Below, piece by piece: positions 1 to 8,570 of a stretch of DNA of 64,000 nt (its first letter is position 1; every line of letters starts with the position of its first letter). The notes below the pieces were generated by a model. It saw only the letters and a program-made list of their open reading frames with translations. It was not told the DNA's origin and searched no databases. Origin of the DNA: Chitinophagales bacterium. GTDB taxonomy: Bacteria > Bacteroidota > Bacteroidia > Chitinophagales > Saprospiraceae. The DNA is taken from NCBI GenBank assembly GCA_013297745.1, contig JAAFIM010000003.1, positions 1 through 64,000 on the forward strand, read 5' to 3'. The translations under genes and the position numbers were made by a program.

Positions 1-222
1 TAATCGTTTTTTTTGTCTTTCAACGGGTTAAAACCCGTTGGTATTGATTAATAAAACTATAAAACGCGCGGGGCTTTAGCCCCAAAAGCGCGAAAAAATC
101 CTAAATCTCAATTGTGCTGGGACTTTCGCTTACGCGCAGCTTGATGCAGCTTTGCTGCCTCTTCGGTTTTTCCCGCACAACACAGAGAAATTAAAAGATA
201 AAAAATCATACTAAACAACTTC
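1..222. repeat. REP-A hairpin-rich element, copy 1 (left end cut by window)
   Basis: Same element as 36524-36789. It has the hairpin CAACGGGTTAAAACCCGTTG near 23-42, the stem GGGGC/GCCCC around TTTA at 70-83, and the right terminal repeat TACTAAACAACTTC at 209-222. The left terminus lies before base 1. Compared with copy 2 it carries about 40 extra bases (roughly 130-173) inside the second GGGAC hairpin. No coding capacity is visible. Confidence 0.8.
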
Positions 223-223
223 A

Positions 224-1204
224 CTAATAACTAATCCCTAACTTGGCGAAATCTTTGGCAAAATAGGACAAAATCACGTCCGCGCCTGCTCTGTGTATAG
301 AAGTGAGCATTTCTACCATTGCTTTATCGTAATTGAGCCAACCGCGTTGGGCAGCAGCGATTAGCATAGCCGCTTCGCCACTCACATTGTAAGCCGCTAT
401 AGGTATATCAAAATTTTCTTTGAGTATATGAATAATATCCAAATAAGCCAAAGCAGGTTTGACCATTAGATAATCTGCGCCCTCTTGATAATCCAAAGCC
501 GCTTCTATCAAAGCCTCGCGCTTGTTGGCTGGATTCATTTGATACGTTTTTTTATCGCCCATTTTGGGAGCAGAATTAAGCGCATCGCGGAAAGGCCCAT
601 AAAAAGCAGAAGCATATTTAGCCGTATAAGACATAATAGCTACTTGCTGCTGTTGTTGGCTATCTAAAGCAGCGCGAATATAACCTACTCGCCCATCCAT
701 CATATCAGAAGGCCCCAAAATATCAGCTCCAGCTTGAGCTTGAGCTACAGCCATTTTAGCCAAAATCGGTAGGGTTAATTCATTGACAATTTTCCCGTGT
801 TCTACCACGCCGTCGTGTCCGTCCGAGCTGTAAGGGTCTAAGGCTATATCGGTCATAATGCAAGATTCAGGAAAACATTCTTTGATTGTGCGTATAGCTT
901 TTAGATAAAAATTATCTTCAGCATAAGAATAAGTACCCCATTTATCTTTTAGCTCTTCAGCTACGGCAGGAAATAGTACAAAACTTTTTAGCCCCAAATT
1001 CATACAACTTTCTATTTCTATCAGCATTTTATCCAAAGACCAGCGATAGTTATTGGGCAAAGAAGCCACTTCTATTTGGGTATTTTTGCCATCTACTAAA
1101 AATAAAGGGTATATAAATTGAGACACGCGCAAATGGGTTTCTTGCACTTGTTGGCGTATCGTTTCGGTTGCGCGCAAGCGGCGCGGGTGGCGAAAGTTGA
1201 ACAT
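224..1204 (-). CDS. hemB: Delta-aminolevulinic acid dehydratase (porphobilinogen synthase)
   Basis: Condenses two 5-aminolevulinate molecules to porphobilinogen in the cytosol, an early step of tetrapyrrole synthesis. The 326 residues match the usual length. Visible motifs are DPYSSDGHDG (metal-binding region), the first active-site lysine in SYTAKYASAFYGPFRDA, SDMMDGRVGYIR, and the Schiff-base lysine in MVKPALAYLD. The metal-site cysteines of zinc-dependent enzymes are replaced by A/D/D, which points to the magnesium-type or zinc-independent form. The ATG start gives the usual N-terminus (FRHPRRLR). It stands alone between a REP-A element and kbl, with no other heme gene nearby. Confidence 0.96.
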   Translation of the reverse strand: MFNFRHPRRLRATETIRQQVQETHLRVSQFIYPLFLVDGKNTQIEVASLPNNYRWSLDKMLIEIESCMNLGLKSFVLFPAVAEELKDKWGTYSYAEDNFYLKAIRTIKECFPESCIMTDIALDPYSSDGHDGVVEHGKIVNELTLPILAKMAVAQAQAGADILGPSDMMDGRVGYIRAALDSQQQQQVAIMSYTAKYASAFYGPFRDALNSAPKMGDKKTYQMNPANKREALIEAALDYQEGADYLMVKPALAYLDIIHILKENFDIPIAAYNVSGEAAMLIAAAQRGWLNYDKAMVEMLTSIHRAGADVILSYFAKDFAKLGISY

Positions 1205-1343
1205 ATTGTTTTAATTGTTTTTTGTGTGAAGGTAGCAAGTAAGAAGGTAGCAAGTAGCACGATTTTTCCACCCCATTACAAACAATCTTACTACTTCTAC
1301 AAATAATCGTGATACTTTTTACAAACAATCTTACTACTAACCA

Positions 1344-2531
1344 TTAAATAATCCCCATTTCGCGCCCTACTTCACTGAATGCAGCTATTGCCTTATCCAA
1401 GTGAGCGCGGGTGTGAGCGGCGGAAATTTGTACGCGAATACGAGCCTTGCCTTTGGCGACTACGGGGAAGAAAAATCCCACCACGTAAATACCTTTGGCG
1501 AGTAGTTTTTGGGCAAATTCTTGCGCTATGGTTGCCTCGTACAACATAATCGGCACTATAGGATGCGTACCTTTTATAATATCAAAGCCCGCCTCGTCCA
1601 TTTTCATCCTGAAATAAGCCGTATTTTCCTCCAATTGGTCGCGCAATTGCGTGCTTTGGGTCAAAATATCAAACACTTTCAACGATGCGCCCACTATAGC
1701 AGGGGCTAAAGTGTTGGAAAACAGATAAGGGCGGCTGCGTTGGCGCAAAATATCCACAATTTCCTTGCGCGCGGAGGTAAATCCACCCAGCGCACCGCCC
1801 AAAGCCTTGCCCAAAGTCCCCGTGATAATATCAATTCTACCCATAACGTTGCGGTATTCGTGCGTACCGCGCCCATTCGCCCCCATAAAACCCGAAGCGT
1901 GGCATTCATCTATCATCACCATAGCGTTGTAACGGTCTGCCAATTCGCAAATTTTGTCCAATTGGGCTATAGTTCCATCCATAGAAAACACCCCATCGGT
2001 AACAATCAGCTTGCGGCGAGCATTGCCAGCGTTCTGTAGCTGCAATTCCAAGTCCGACATATTGTTATGCAAGTATCTAAACCGTTGCGCTTTGCACAAT
2101 CTTATCCCGTCGATGATAGAAGCGTGGTTCAATTCGTCCGAAATTATCGCATCTTGTTCGGATAAAAGCGGTTCAAACACGCCCCCGTTGGCATCAAAAG
2201 CAGCAGCGTATAAAATCGTGTCTTCAGTTCCCAAAAAATCGCTAATTTTGCGCTCCAATTGCTTGTGAATATCTTGAGTTCCGCAGATAAACCGCACAGA
2301 AGACATCCCAAAACCGTGCGTATCGAGCGTATTTTTGGCAGCAGCCAGCACTTCGGGGTGAGCAGATAAACCTAAATAGTTATTTGCACAAAAATTTAGC
2401 ACTTCACCCGCCTCTGTAGTGGCAATTTCTGCCCCTTGTGGGGTGTTGATAACGCGCTCTTTTTTCATCAAACCCGCTTTTTCCAACTCGTCCAATTCGG
2501 CTTGAAAGCCCTGTTTAAAATTGTTGTACAT
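1344..2531 (-). CDS. kbl: Glycine C-acetyltransferase (2-amino-3-ketobutyrate CoA ligase)
   Basis: PLP enzyme of the alpha-oxoamine synthase family that cleaves 2-amino-3-ketobutyrate with CoA to glycine and acetyl-CoA in threonine breakdown. At 395 residues it has the standard length. The PLP lysine lies in [13 protein letters not shown], the cofactor aspartate region is [14 protein letters not shown], and [16 protein letters not shown] is the N-terminal substrate region. Close relatives are BioF and serine palmitoyltransferase, but the whole N-terminus and RGTHE favour Kbl. No threonine dehydrogenase gene is adjacent. It is divergent from aroQ, sharing a 36-bp gap. Confidence 0.93.
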   Translation of the reverse strand: MYNNFKQGFQAELDELEKAGLMKKERVINTPQGAEIATTEAGEVLNFCANNYLGLSAHPEVLAAAKNTLDTHGFGMSSVRFICGTQDIHKQLERKISDFLGTEDTILYAAAFDANGGVFEPLLSEQDAIISDELNHASIIDGIRLCKAQRFRYLHNNMSDLELQLQNAGNARRKLIVTDGVFSMDGTIAQLDKICELADRYNAMVMIDECHASGFMGANGRGTHEYRNVMGRIDIITGTLGKALGGALGGFTSARKEIVDILRQRSRPYLFSNTLAPAIVGASLKVFDILTQSTQLRDQLEENTAYFRMKMDEAGFDIIKGTHPIVPIMLYEATIAQEFAQKLLAKGIYVVGFFFPVVAKGKARIRVQISAAHTRAHLDKAIAAFSEVGREMGII

Positions 2532-2567
2532 ATATTTTTAAAATTTTAATTCTTAATTAGCAAAATC

Positions 2568-3026
2568 GTGATACTTGATACTACAAATCCTAATACCAAC
2601 CCGCAAAAAATAACCATTATCAACGGCGCAAATCTCAACCTATTGGGAAAGCGCGAAACCGATATTTACGGCAATCAGCCCTTTGAAGTCTTTTTTGAAA
2701 ATTTGCGGCAAAAGTATGCAAAAGTTTGTGAACTTGAGTACTTTCAGTCCAATATAGAGGGCGAAATTATCAACAAAATTCATCAAATAGGCTTTGCCCA
2801 GCACAAAATTATCCTCAATGCGGGCGCATATACGCACACTTCTATAGCTATAGCCGATGCTTTGCGCGCTGTCCCCACTCAAGCGGTAGAAGTGCATATT
2901 TCCAACGTATTCAAGCGGGAAAAGTTTAGACAAATCTCTTTTCTGTCCGAAGTTTGCGTGGGCACTATAGGCGGCTTGGGTTATAAAGGTTACGAATTGG
3001 CTATTTTATACTTTTTGGAATTGTAA
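2568..3026 (+). CDS. aroQ: 3-dehydroquinate dehydratase, type II
   Basis: Shikimate-pathway enzyme that dehydrates 3-dehydroquinate to 3-dehydroshikimate; the type II form is a dodecamer. Family signatures are INGANLNLLGKRETDIYG (with the catalytic tyrosine in the YG pair), FQSNIEGEIINKIH, ILNAGAYTHTSIAIADAL, and the catalytic-histidine segment VEVHISN. The start is GTG: no ATG lies in frame before the conserved ANLNLLG core. The 152-residue length is normal. The GTG sits inside the string AATCGTGATACT, which recurs in other gaps of this window (near 1306 and 17930). Confidence 0.95.
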   Translation: MILDTTNPNTNPQKITIINGANLNLLGKRETDIYGNQPFEVFFENLRQKYAKVCELEYFQSNIEGEIINKIHQIGFAQHKIILNAGAYTHTSIAIADALRAVPTQAVEVHISNVFKREKFRQISFLSEVCVGTIGGLGYKGYELAILYFLEL

Positions 3027-3069
3027 GGTGTGAATAAACAAAACAAAACAGGTGTGTACAAAAATAAAC

Positions 3070-3243
3070 CGCGCGGAGCGCGTAACTACACCAATCCGTT
3101 GAGTTTCTATACTGTCTGAAGTGAGACGGAGCGCAGCGGAGCGAACAAGTTTATAGAAACAGGGCGTTTTTGGTACTTTTTGCGCCTGCAAAAAGTACGA
3201 AAGATAAATTTTTTAGGCGTAAGCCGTTAAAAAAAATTTCAAA
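3070..3243. repeat. REP-B dispersed repeat, copy 1
   Basis: About 175 bp that recur at 11255-11440: both start CGCGCGGAGCGCGTAACTAC, share GAAGTGAGACGGAGCG, a GTACTTTTTGCGCC/GCAAAAAGTAC palindrome and end in TTTTTTAGGCGTAAGCCGTTA. The tail is shared with the REP-C elements. It fills most of the aroQ/TonB-receptor gap (3027-3277). Short frames inside it look spurious. Confidence 0.8.
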
Positions 3244-3277
3244 CCCCTAAATTTTTATAATTAAGTATTGTATATAA

Positions 3278-5152
3278 TTACAACTCCACCCTAAACCCCA
3301 TTTCAAACCAAACTCTCGGCATAGGCCGATTAGCCATAATTTGATAATCTACATTATACAGATTATAAACTTGCCCCCAAACCGTTTTATTTTTATACAC
3401 ATAACCCAAGTATAAATTAGCGACTTGATAAGCTACCAAAAAATTAGCGTTACTATTTTCTAAATATCTCCGCGAGGTAAAATTATGCGAATAGATTAAA
3501 TTTATACTTTTATAATTGATATTAAGCCCTAAATTATACTTATGCACGGGCACATACAACAACTGTAAAACTAATTTATCCGCTTCGCTGCTGCGCGTAT
3601 AAGCATAATTTTGTTGCAATTGGAGATTTAAATTATATTTTTTATGCTGGTATAAAAACAGGTCTAAATAAACATTCGCGCCTCTATTGATAACCTTATT
3701 CAGGTTAAAAACAGCCCAAAAACCGCTGCGATTATCGGGTTGCCAAGCGATATAATTATCTATAACGTTGTAAAAAAGTTCTAATTTAAACCTTAAAAAC
3801 TGGTTTTTTTGCTCATAATTGGCAAAAAATTGGTAAGTTTTTTCCGCTTTTAGGTTAGGATTTCCCCCCACAGCCCAAAACCAATCGTTGAAAGTTGGCA
3901 AGCGATAATTTTGACTTGCGCCGAGATTAAGTAAGCTATTTTTTAGCGGATAACAGACAAAATTTAGCCCCCAAGCGTAAAAATTAAAGTTAGGATTTAC
4001 CCAAGCTATTCTATAATTTGCATAAAGTTTAAAATTATCTTTTTTGGGGATATATTTATAAAAATTAGCCAAACTCAACCTGTGCTGAACGGGATTTTTT
4101 TGATAACCATCAGCTTGCGCGAACAGATAATTATACTCACAAACGGTTGAAAATAAATGGTTTGAACCGAGTAAGAATTTATGCGCTAATTGGCTAAAAT
4201 AGTTATAAAAATAACTTTTAGAGAATACAGCAGCACTTTTAAACAGTAAATTTTCGCCTATAAAAGCATTCTTATATTTAAAAAAATGCTTATTTTTATG
4301 ATGATAATTTTGGTCAATAACTAACCTTAAACTTTTATCCTGCTGTTGTTCGTCACTATAAGTTTGCAATAAAGTAGGGGGCAGATTGCGCTGGGCAGAC
4401 ATCAACCACAATTTAACCGTTAGTTGGTATTTATTCACGTTCAAATACTGTTCAGATAAAATATGTAGTTGGTTAGCTTGGTTATTAGCCATTTTTAACA
4501 AGGGTTTATTCGCCCCAAAAGCGTTTATATCCTTATAAATAAAATTATTTTCAGCCTGTTGAATGTATATTTTCAACTGTTGGGCATAATGTATTTTTTT
4601 ATCCTTATCAGTAGCATAATTAAGTTGTAAATGTTGTTTATATTGGTTAAAACTGCCGTAATTTAGCCCAATTTTAGCCCCCCAACCCTTTTTATTCGGG
4701 GATTTCCCCTCCAAAAAAATTGCGCCGCCTGTGCCATTAGAACCTATTAAACTGCTATTTTCTTGATTTTGAACGCTTATATTATCTATTAAAAAAATAG
4801 GCAATAGGTTTAAATCCGTTTGTCCCAACATAGGGTTTTGTATATTAACCCCCTCCCAAAGTAGTTGGGTTTGGGCAGCTCCCCCGCCGCGATTAGCTGC
4901 TGTAGCCAACGTTCCCAAACCGTATTCTTTTATAAATATGTTCGTTTGTTGGGATAAAACTTGAGCTAAATTAGCTGTTTGTACATTTATAAAATTATTG
5001 CTATCTAATAAAACTATCTGATTGGGTTTAAAATTTAATTTTTCAGCTTCTACAGTTATCGTGTCGGCTGAAGTGGATAAAATAGGCTGCCCAAAAAGAT
5101 AATTATTAGCGATAAAAAAAATGATTATAAATAGAATAAATTTAGGTTTCAT
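3278..5152 (-). CDS. TonB-dependent outer-membrane receptor, BtuB-like
   Basis: 624-residue outer-membrane receptor. A signal peptide ends near FG-QPIL (residue 21-22). A plug domain follows: NLAQVLSQQTNIFIKEYG, TAANRGGGAAQTQLLWEG and GGAIFLEG. The 22-strand-type barrel contains YRLPTFNDWFW and GGNPNLKAEKT, signatures of TonB receptors of the cobalamin/siderophore class. The C-terminus ends in aromatic/hydrophobic alternation (VWFEMGFRVEL), as expected for a barrel. Corrinoid uptake is inferred only from overall similarity to BtuB; no cobalamin riboswitch is visible upstream. Downstream is REP-B and upstream is a short TTAGGA repeat tract. Confidence 0.82.
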   Translation of the reverse strand: MKPKFILFIIIFFIANNYLFGQPILSTSADTITVEAEKLNFKPNQIVLLDSNNFINVQTANLAQVLSQQTNIFIKEYGLGTLATAANRGGGAAQTQLLWEGVNIQNPMLGQTDLNLLPIFLIDNISVQNQENSSLIGSNGTGGAIFLEGKSPNKKGWGAKIGLNYGSFNQYKQHLQLNYATDKDKKIHYAQQLKIYIQQAENNFIYKDINAFGANKPLLKMANNQANQLHILSEQYLNVNKYQLTVKLWLMSAQRNLPPTLLQTYSDEQQQDKSLRLVIDQNYHHKNKHFFKYKNAFIGENLLFKSAAVFSKSYFYNYFSQLAHKFLLGSNHLFSTVCEYNYLFAQADGYQKNPVQHRLSLANFYKYIPKKDNFKLYANYRIAWVNPNFNFYAWGLNFVCYPLKNSLLNLGASQNYRLPTFNDWFWAVGGNPNLKAEKTYQFFANYEQKNQFLRFKLELFYNVIDNYIAWQPDNRSGFWAVFNLNKVINRGANVYLDLFLYQHKKYNLNLQLQQNYAYTRSSEADKLVLQLLYVPVHKYNLGLNINYKSINLIYSHNFTSRRYLENSNANFLVAYQVANLYLGYVYKNKTVWGQVYNLYNVDYQIMANRPMPRVWFEMGFRVEL

Positions 5153-5159
5153 AGATTAA

Positions 5160-5276
5160 TTTTAGGATGCTAAGATTTTAGGATTTTAGGACGTTAAGAT
5201 TTTAGGATGCTAAGATTTTAGGACGTTGCAATCCTAATATCCTCCAATCCTAATGTCCTAATATCTTCCAATCCTA
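5160..5276. repeat. Short TTAGGA/TCCTAA inverted tandem tract
   Basis: Imperfect repeats of TTAGGATGCTAAGATTT type on the left half, changing to AATCCTAATATCCTCC type on the right half. The halves are mutually complementary and can form a long imperfect hairpin. Smaller version of the tract at 8165-8545. Confidence 0.8.
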
Positions 5277-5282
5277 ATATCT

Positions 5283-6554
5283 CTACTTAAACAGGTGAAA
5301 AAAGCTATAATGTGTGCGTTGATTAACTTTATTCAGGCTGTATTTTTCTATATCAAAACTCAAAAAATTATTTAATTGATTATAGATAAAAAAACCGTGA
5401 GATAAAGAGTTTATATCGTGAGAAATGCCCTTATAAACTACATTTTTAACATTTTGAGCGGGAATTTGTAAGCAAATTTCCCCCTTTTCGTTCACATTTA
5501 GAAAACATTTTAACTTGATTTGTGCAAAATCGGGATGTTTAATCTCTAAAAAAAGCTCATTCTTATCATCCACAAAAAAGCTAACTTCCACCCCATCGCG
5601 GGTTTCTTCCGACTGCAACAACCAAAGCCCGTCGCCGTCCAAATGGATATTCGTTTCAGCATCTAACTGATACTTTTTCAGCCCCAACTCGCCCTTGTAA
5701 GTGTTGCTAATTCGGGTTAGAATTTCCTCTTTTTGATTGGTTTTTAGCGAATTGTGATTTTCAAACATCACAAAATTTATCCCTTCCATAAACAACCAAA
5801 GGGGCGCGCGGTCGTGTTCCAAATAGGGCATTTCGCGGTAAGAATGGTTGATACCAGCCTTTGTGAGCAGATTTTTGGCGTAGCTAATCCCAGCCAAGCG
5901 GTCAGGCGATTCGCTCATACCCATCACCATAAAAAAGGAATAATTTTTATCTGCTAATTTTTTCAACACAGAATCTTGAGTGGGATAACTGCAACGGCTT
6001 GCCAAAACTATAGCCCCCTGCAACCAATCGGGTTGTTTGACCGAAAAAGCCCAACTTAAATCGCCACCCAAGGACACTCCAGCCATATAAACCTTTTTTT
6101 GGTCTATATTATACTTGTTAAAATAAGTTTTAAAATCCCGTTTTAATCTATTCTCATACTGTTCTATACAGCGATGAAAACCCTCAAAATTGTGATGTGC
6201 AGTGCTTCCAACCCCGTGGGTAAGCATTAAGATAAAATTTTTATCCTGCCCAAATTGGGTTTTAAATATCTCCAAAAAAGCTGCAAATTGCTCGCTATAA
6301 TCGGTAGCCGTAATGCTCGCCTCTCTAAGATATTTATTAAAAAAATCTATAGAACTCCCCCCCGTGTAAGGCATCAACACCAACAAAGGATAACTTATAT
6401 TAGGGTCGTAATCGGGGGGCAAAATTAATATACTTTGGGTTAAGCCCAACTCTGGACTATGCGGATTCATCGCTTTTTTTTGCGCAAAACAGTTATAGCT
6501 TTGTAATAAAAATAGAATGAGTATAATTTTTTGTAGAAAGTTGGTAATTATCAC
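5283..6554 (-). CDS. Secreted alpha/beta-hydrolase, esterase/depolymerase-like
   Basis: 423 residues with an N-terminal signal peptide (hydrophobic LILFLLQSY followed by CFAQKK). The body is an alpha/beta hydrolase: LLVLMPYTGG is the oxyanion-hole region, and the nucleophile elbow GVSLGGD supplies the catalytic serine. The late histidine is probably in the LEHDRAP segment (about residue 246). The C-terminal third (from about 280) has no fold I recognise and may be a beta-rich accessory domain. It resembles PHB-depolymerase/esterase-D type proteins, but the substrate cannot be read from the sequence. It lies between a TonB receptor and tatD, with no clear operon. Confidence 0.65.
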   Translation of the reverse strand: MIITNFLQKIILILFLLQSYNCFAQKKAMNPHSPELGLTQSILILPPDYDPNISYPLLVLMPYTGGSSIDFFNKYLREASITATDYSEQFAAFLEIFKTQFGQDKNFILMLTHGVGSTAHHNFEGFHRCIEQYENRLKRDFKTYFNKYNIDQKKVYMAGVSLGGDLSWAFSVKQPDWLQGAIVLASRCSYPTQDSVLKKLADKNYSFFMVMGMSESPDRLAGISYAKNLLTKAGINHSYREMPYLEHDRAPLWLFMEGINFVMFENHNSLKTNQKEEILTRISNTYKGELGLKKYQLDAETNIHLDGDGLWLLQSEETRDGVEVSFFVDDKNELFLEIKHPDFAQIKLKCFLNVNEKGEICLQIPAQNVKNVVYKGISHDINSLSHGFFIYNQLNNFLSFDIEKYSLNKVNQRTHYSFFHLFK

Positions 6555-6658
6555 GTTTTTTAAATTTTTATGGTTTTAGAACAAGGTTTTTATAATTTTT
6601 TTAGCAAGTATCAACATTTAATCAACTAATCACTTACCACTAACAACTAATCACTAAT

Positions 6659-7351
6659 ATGATAGATATACACAGCCACCAACAACGCAAGGATATTTTT
6701 TGTGTGGAGAATATAATTTATCCTTTAGAAATTGATAATTATAACCCCAATACGCCCTTTTCTATAGGTTTTCACCCTTACGAAGTGGATAAAATGGATA
6801 AAAATAATTTAGATAAAACTTTATCCGAATTAGAACATTATTTAACTTTTTCTAACGTCTATTTATTCGGAGAAGCGGGTTTGGATAAGCAGATTAAGAC
6901 CGATTTTAGTTGGCAAATTAGCGTTTTTGAGCAGCAATTATTATTAAATAAAAAAATAGATAAACCTTTTATCGTGCATTGTGTGGGAGCTTATAACGAA
7001 ATTGTGGCTATTTATAAAAAAAATAAATGTAATTTCCCTTTAATTTTTCACGGGTTTAATAAAAAACATACAGTTGCCCAAGAGTTACAAAAACAGGGAT
7101 TTTATCTAAGTTTTGGGGCGGCGTTATTGCACAATCCATCCACTCAAGAAAGTTTTATACAAGCGGATAAAAGTTTAATTTTTTTGGAAACAGACGCACA
7201 AAACAGCCACAAAATTGAAGAAATTTACCAAAAAGCGACCATTTTAGCAGAAAAAGGGTTTAAAATTGATTTAGCCGCGCAAATTTACGCTAATTTTATC
7301 CATTTATTCCCAAAAAAGGCTAATTTTGCGCCCGTTTTGAGCTATGAATAG
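6659..7351 (+). CDS. TatD family metal-dependent hydrolase
   Basis: 230-residue TIM-barrel metallohydrolase of the TatD (DNase/deacylase) family. Metal ligands are visible in order: HSH in MIDIHSHQ at the N-terminus, glutamate in LFGEAGLDK, histidines in FIVHCVGA and LIFHGFNKK, and aspartate in FLETDAQN. Slightly shorter than the usual 255-265 residues, as seen in Bacteroidota versions. Starts 49 bp ahead of tcdA on the same strand; this pair is frequently adjacent in the phylum. The cellular role of TatD homologues is uncertain (DNA repair and 3' exonuclease activities are described for E. coli TatD). Confidence 0.86.
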   Translation: MIDIHSHQQRKDIFCVENIIYPLEIDNYNPNTPFSIGFHPYEVDKMDKNNLDKTLSELEHYLTFSNVYLFGEAGLDKQIKTDFSWQISVFEQQLLLNKKIDKPFIVHCVGAYNEIVAIYKKNKCNFPLIFHGFNKKHTVAQELQKQGFYLSFGAALLHNPSTQESFIQADKSLIFLETDAQNSHKIEEIYQKATILAEKGFKIDLAAQIYANFIHLFPKKANFAPVLSYE

Positions 7352-7400
7352 CTTTTTTTAGACAATAATCACTAACCTTTTCATATTTTTACTTTTAACG

Positions 7401-8159
7401 ATGGAAGATAATTTAGCTTGGTTGGGGCGCACACAGTTGATTGTAGGGCGCGAAAGTTTAGAAATTTTATCCCAAAAACACGTTTTAGTGGTCGGTTTGG
7501 GCGGCGTGGGTTCTTTTGCGGCTGAATTAATCTGTCGCGGCGGGGTGGGAAAAATGACTATAGTAGATGGCGACGTGGTAGATTTGACCAATTGCAACCG
7601 ACAACTGCCCGCTATGCAAACCACTGTGGGACAATCCAAAGCCGAATTGATGGCAGAAAGGCTGCGCGCTATAAATCCTAGGATTGAATTAACCGTTATC
7701 AAGGAGTTTTTGACCCCAGAAAGAATGGTAGAATTATTATCACAACCCTTTGATTTTGCGGTAGATGCGATAGACAGCGTTAGCCCAAAACTGTATTTTA
7801 TAAAAACAGCTTACGAGCATAAAATTCCCATAATTAGCTCTATGGGCGCAGGGGGGAAAATTGACCCTACCCGCGTGCGCTTGGTGGATATTTCCAAATC
7901 CAAAAACTGTGCTTTAGCTCAATTGGTGCGAAAACGGCTGAAAAAAATGGGCATCACCAAAGGTTTTAAAGTCGTTTATTCTACCGAAGTGGCGATTAAA
8001 GAATCGCTGATGCTCACCGACGGCAGCAATTTCAAACGCTCCGCTTACGGCACTATGTCTTATATGCCCGCCGTGTTTGGCTGCTGTTGCGCTGCTGGAG
8101 TTTTGCGCGGCTTGCTCAAGAAAAAAGGCGAACCTTTGGATATAGGCGGCGATTTTTAA
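7401..8159 (+). CDS. tcdA: tRNA threonylcarbamoyladenosine dehydratase (TcdA/CsdL)
   Basis: E1-like ATP-dependent enzyme that converts t6A37 of tRNA to cyclic t6A. The 252-residue protein has the ThiF/MoeB-type Rossmann motif LVVGLGGVGSFAAE at about residue 29, the DGDVVDLTNCNRQ nucleotide loop, DAIDSVSPK, and the TcdA-specific tail GTMSYMPAVFGCCCAAGVLRGL. ATG start 49 bp after tatD, probably co-transcribed. The adjacent repeat tract downstream probably separates it from the methyltransferase gene. Confidence 0.93.
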   Translation: MEDNLAWLGRTQLIVGRESLEILSQKHVLVVGLGGVGSFAAELICRGGVGKMTIVDGDVVDLTNCNRQLPAMQTTVGQSKAELMAERLRAINPRIELTVIKEFLTPERMVELLSQPFDFAVDAIDSVSPKLYFIKTAYEHKIPIISSMGAGGKIDPTRVRLVDISKSKNCALAQLVRKRLKKMGITKGFKVVYSTEVAIKESLMLTDGSNFKRSAYGTMSYMPAVFGCCCAAGVLRGLLKKKGEPLDIGGDF

Positions 8160-8164
8160 ATTTT

Positions 8165-8545
8165 CGGACTTTAGGATATTAAGATTTTAGGACGCTAAGA
8201 CATTAGGATATTAAGATTTTAGGATATTAGGACATTAAGACTTTAGGACTTTAGAACGCTAAGATTTTAGACCCTCCAATCTTCACTTCCTCCAATCTTA
8301 CAATCCTAACTTCCTCCAATCCTAACTTCCTCCAATCCTAAAATCCTCACTTCCTAAAATCCTCACTTCCTAAAATCCTCACTTCCTCCAATCCTAACTT
8401 CCTAAAATCCTCACTTCCTCCAATCCTCACTTCCTCCAATCCTAAAATCCTAACTTCCTAAAATCCTCACTTCCTCCAATCCTAAAATCCTCACTTCCTC
8501 CAATCCTAAAATCCTCACTTCTTACAATCTTACAATCTTTATAAA
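8165..8545. repeat. Long TTAGGA/TCCTAA inverted tandem array
   Basis: This 380-bp array has two halves. 8165-8275 is built of 9-11 bp units of TTAGGATATTAAGATTT type. 8276-8545 is built of about 15-16 bp units of CTTCCTCCAATCCTAA / CTTCCTAAAATCCTCA type, repeated more than a dozen times. The left half is broadly complementary to the right half. Composition is very skewed: purine-rich then pyrimidine-rich. It fills the tcdA/rsmB gap; I see no gene or promoter in it. Confidence 0.88.
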
Positions 8546-8570
8546 TATCTCTTAAACCCTTCATTTAATT

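Noticed and set aside
3006-3191. Small minus-strand frame in REP-B
   Set aside because: Lies in a dispersed repeat and is similar to a frame at 11182-11445 only because the DNA repeat is the same.
4900-5152. Cobalamin riboswitch for the BtuB-like gene
   Set aside because: No B12-box-like conserved sequence is visible upstream; the gap is a TTAGGA repeat tract.
8276-8545. CRISPR-like array
   Set aside because: Units are 15-16 bp, contiguous and degenerate, with no unique spacers and no cas genes nearby. It is a simple tandem array.
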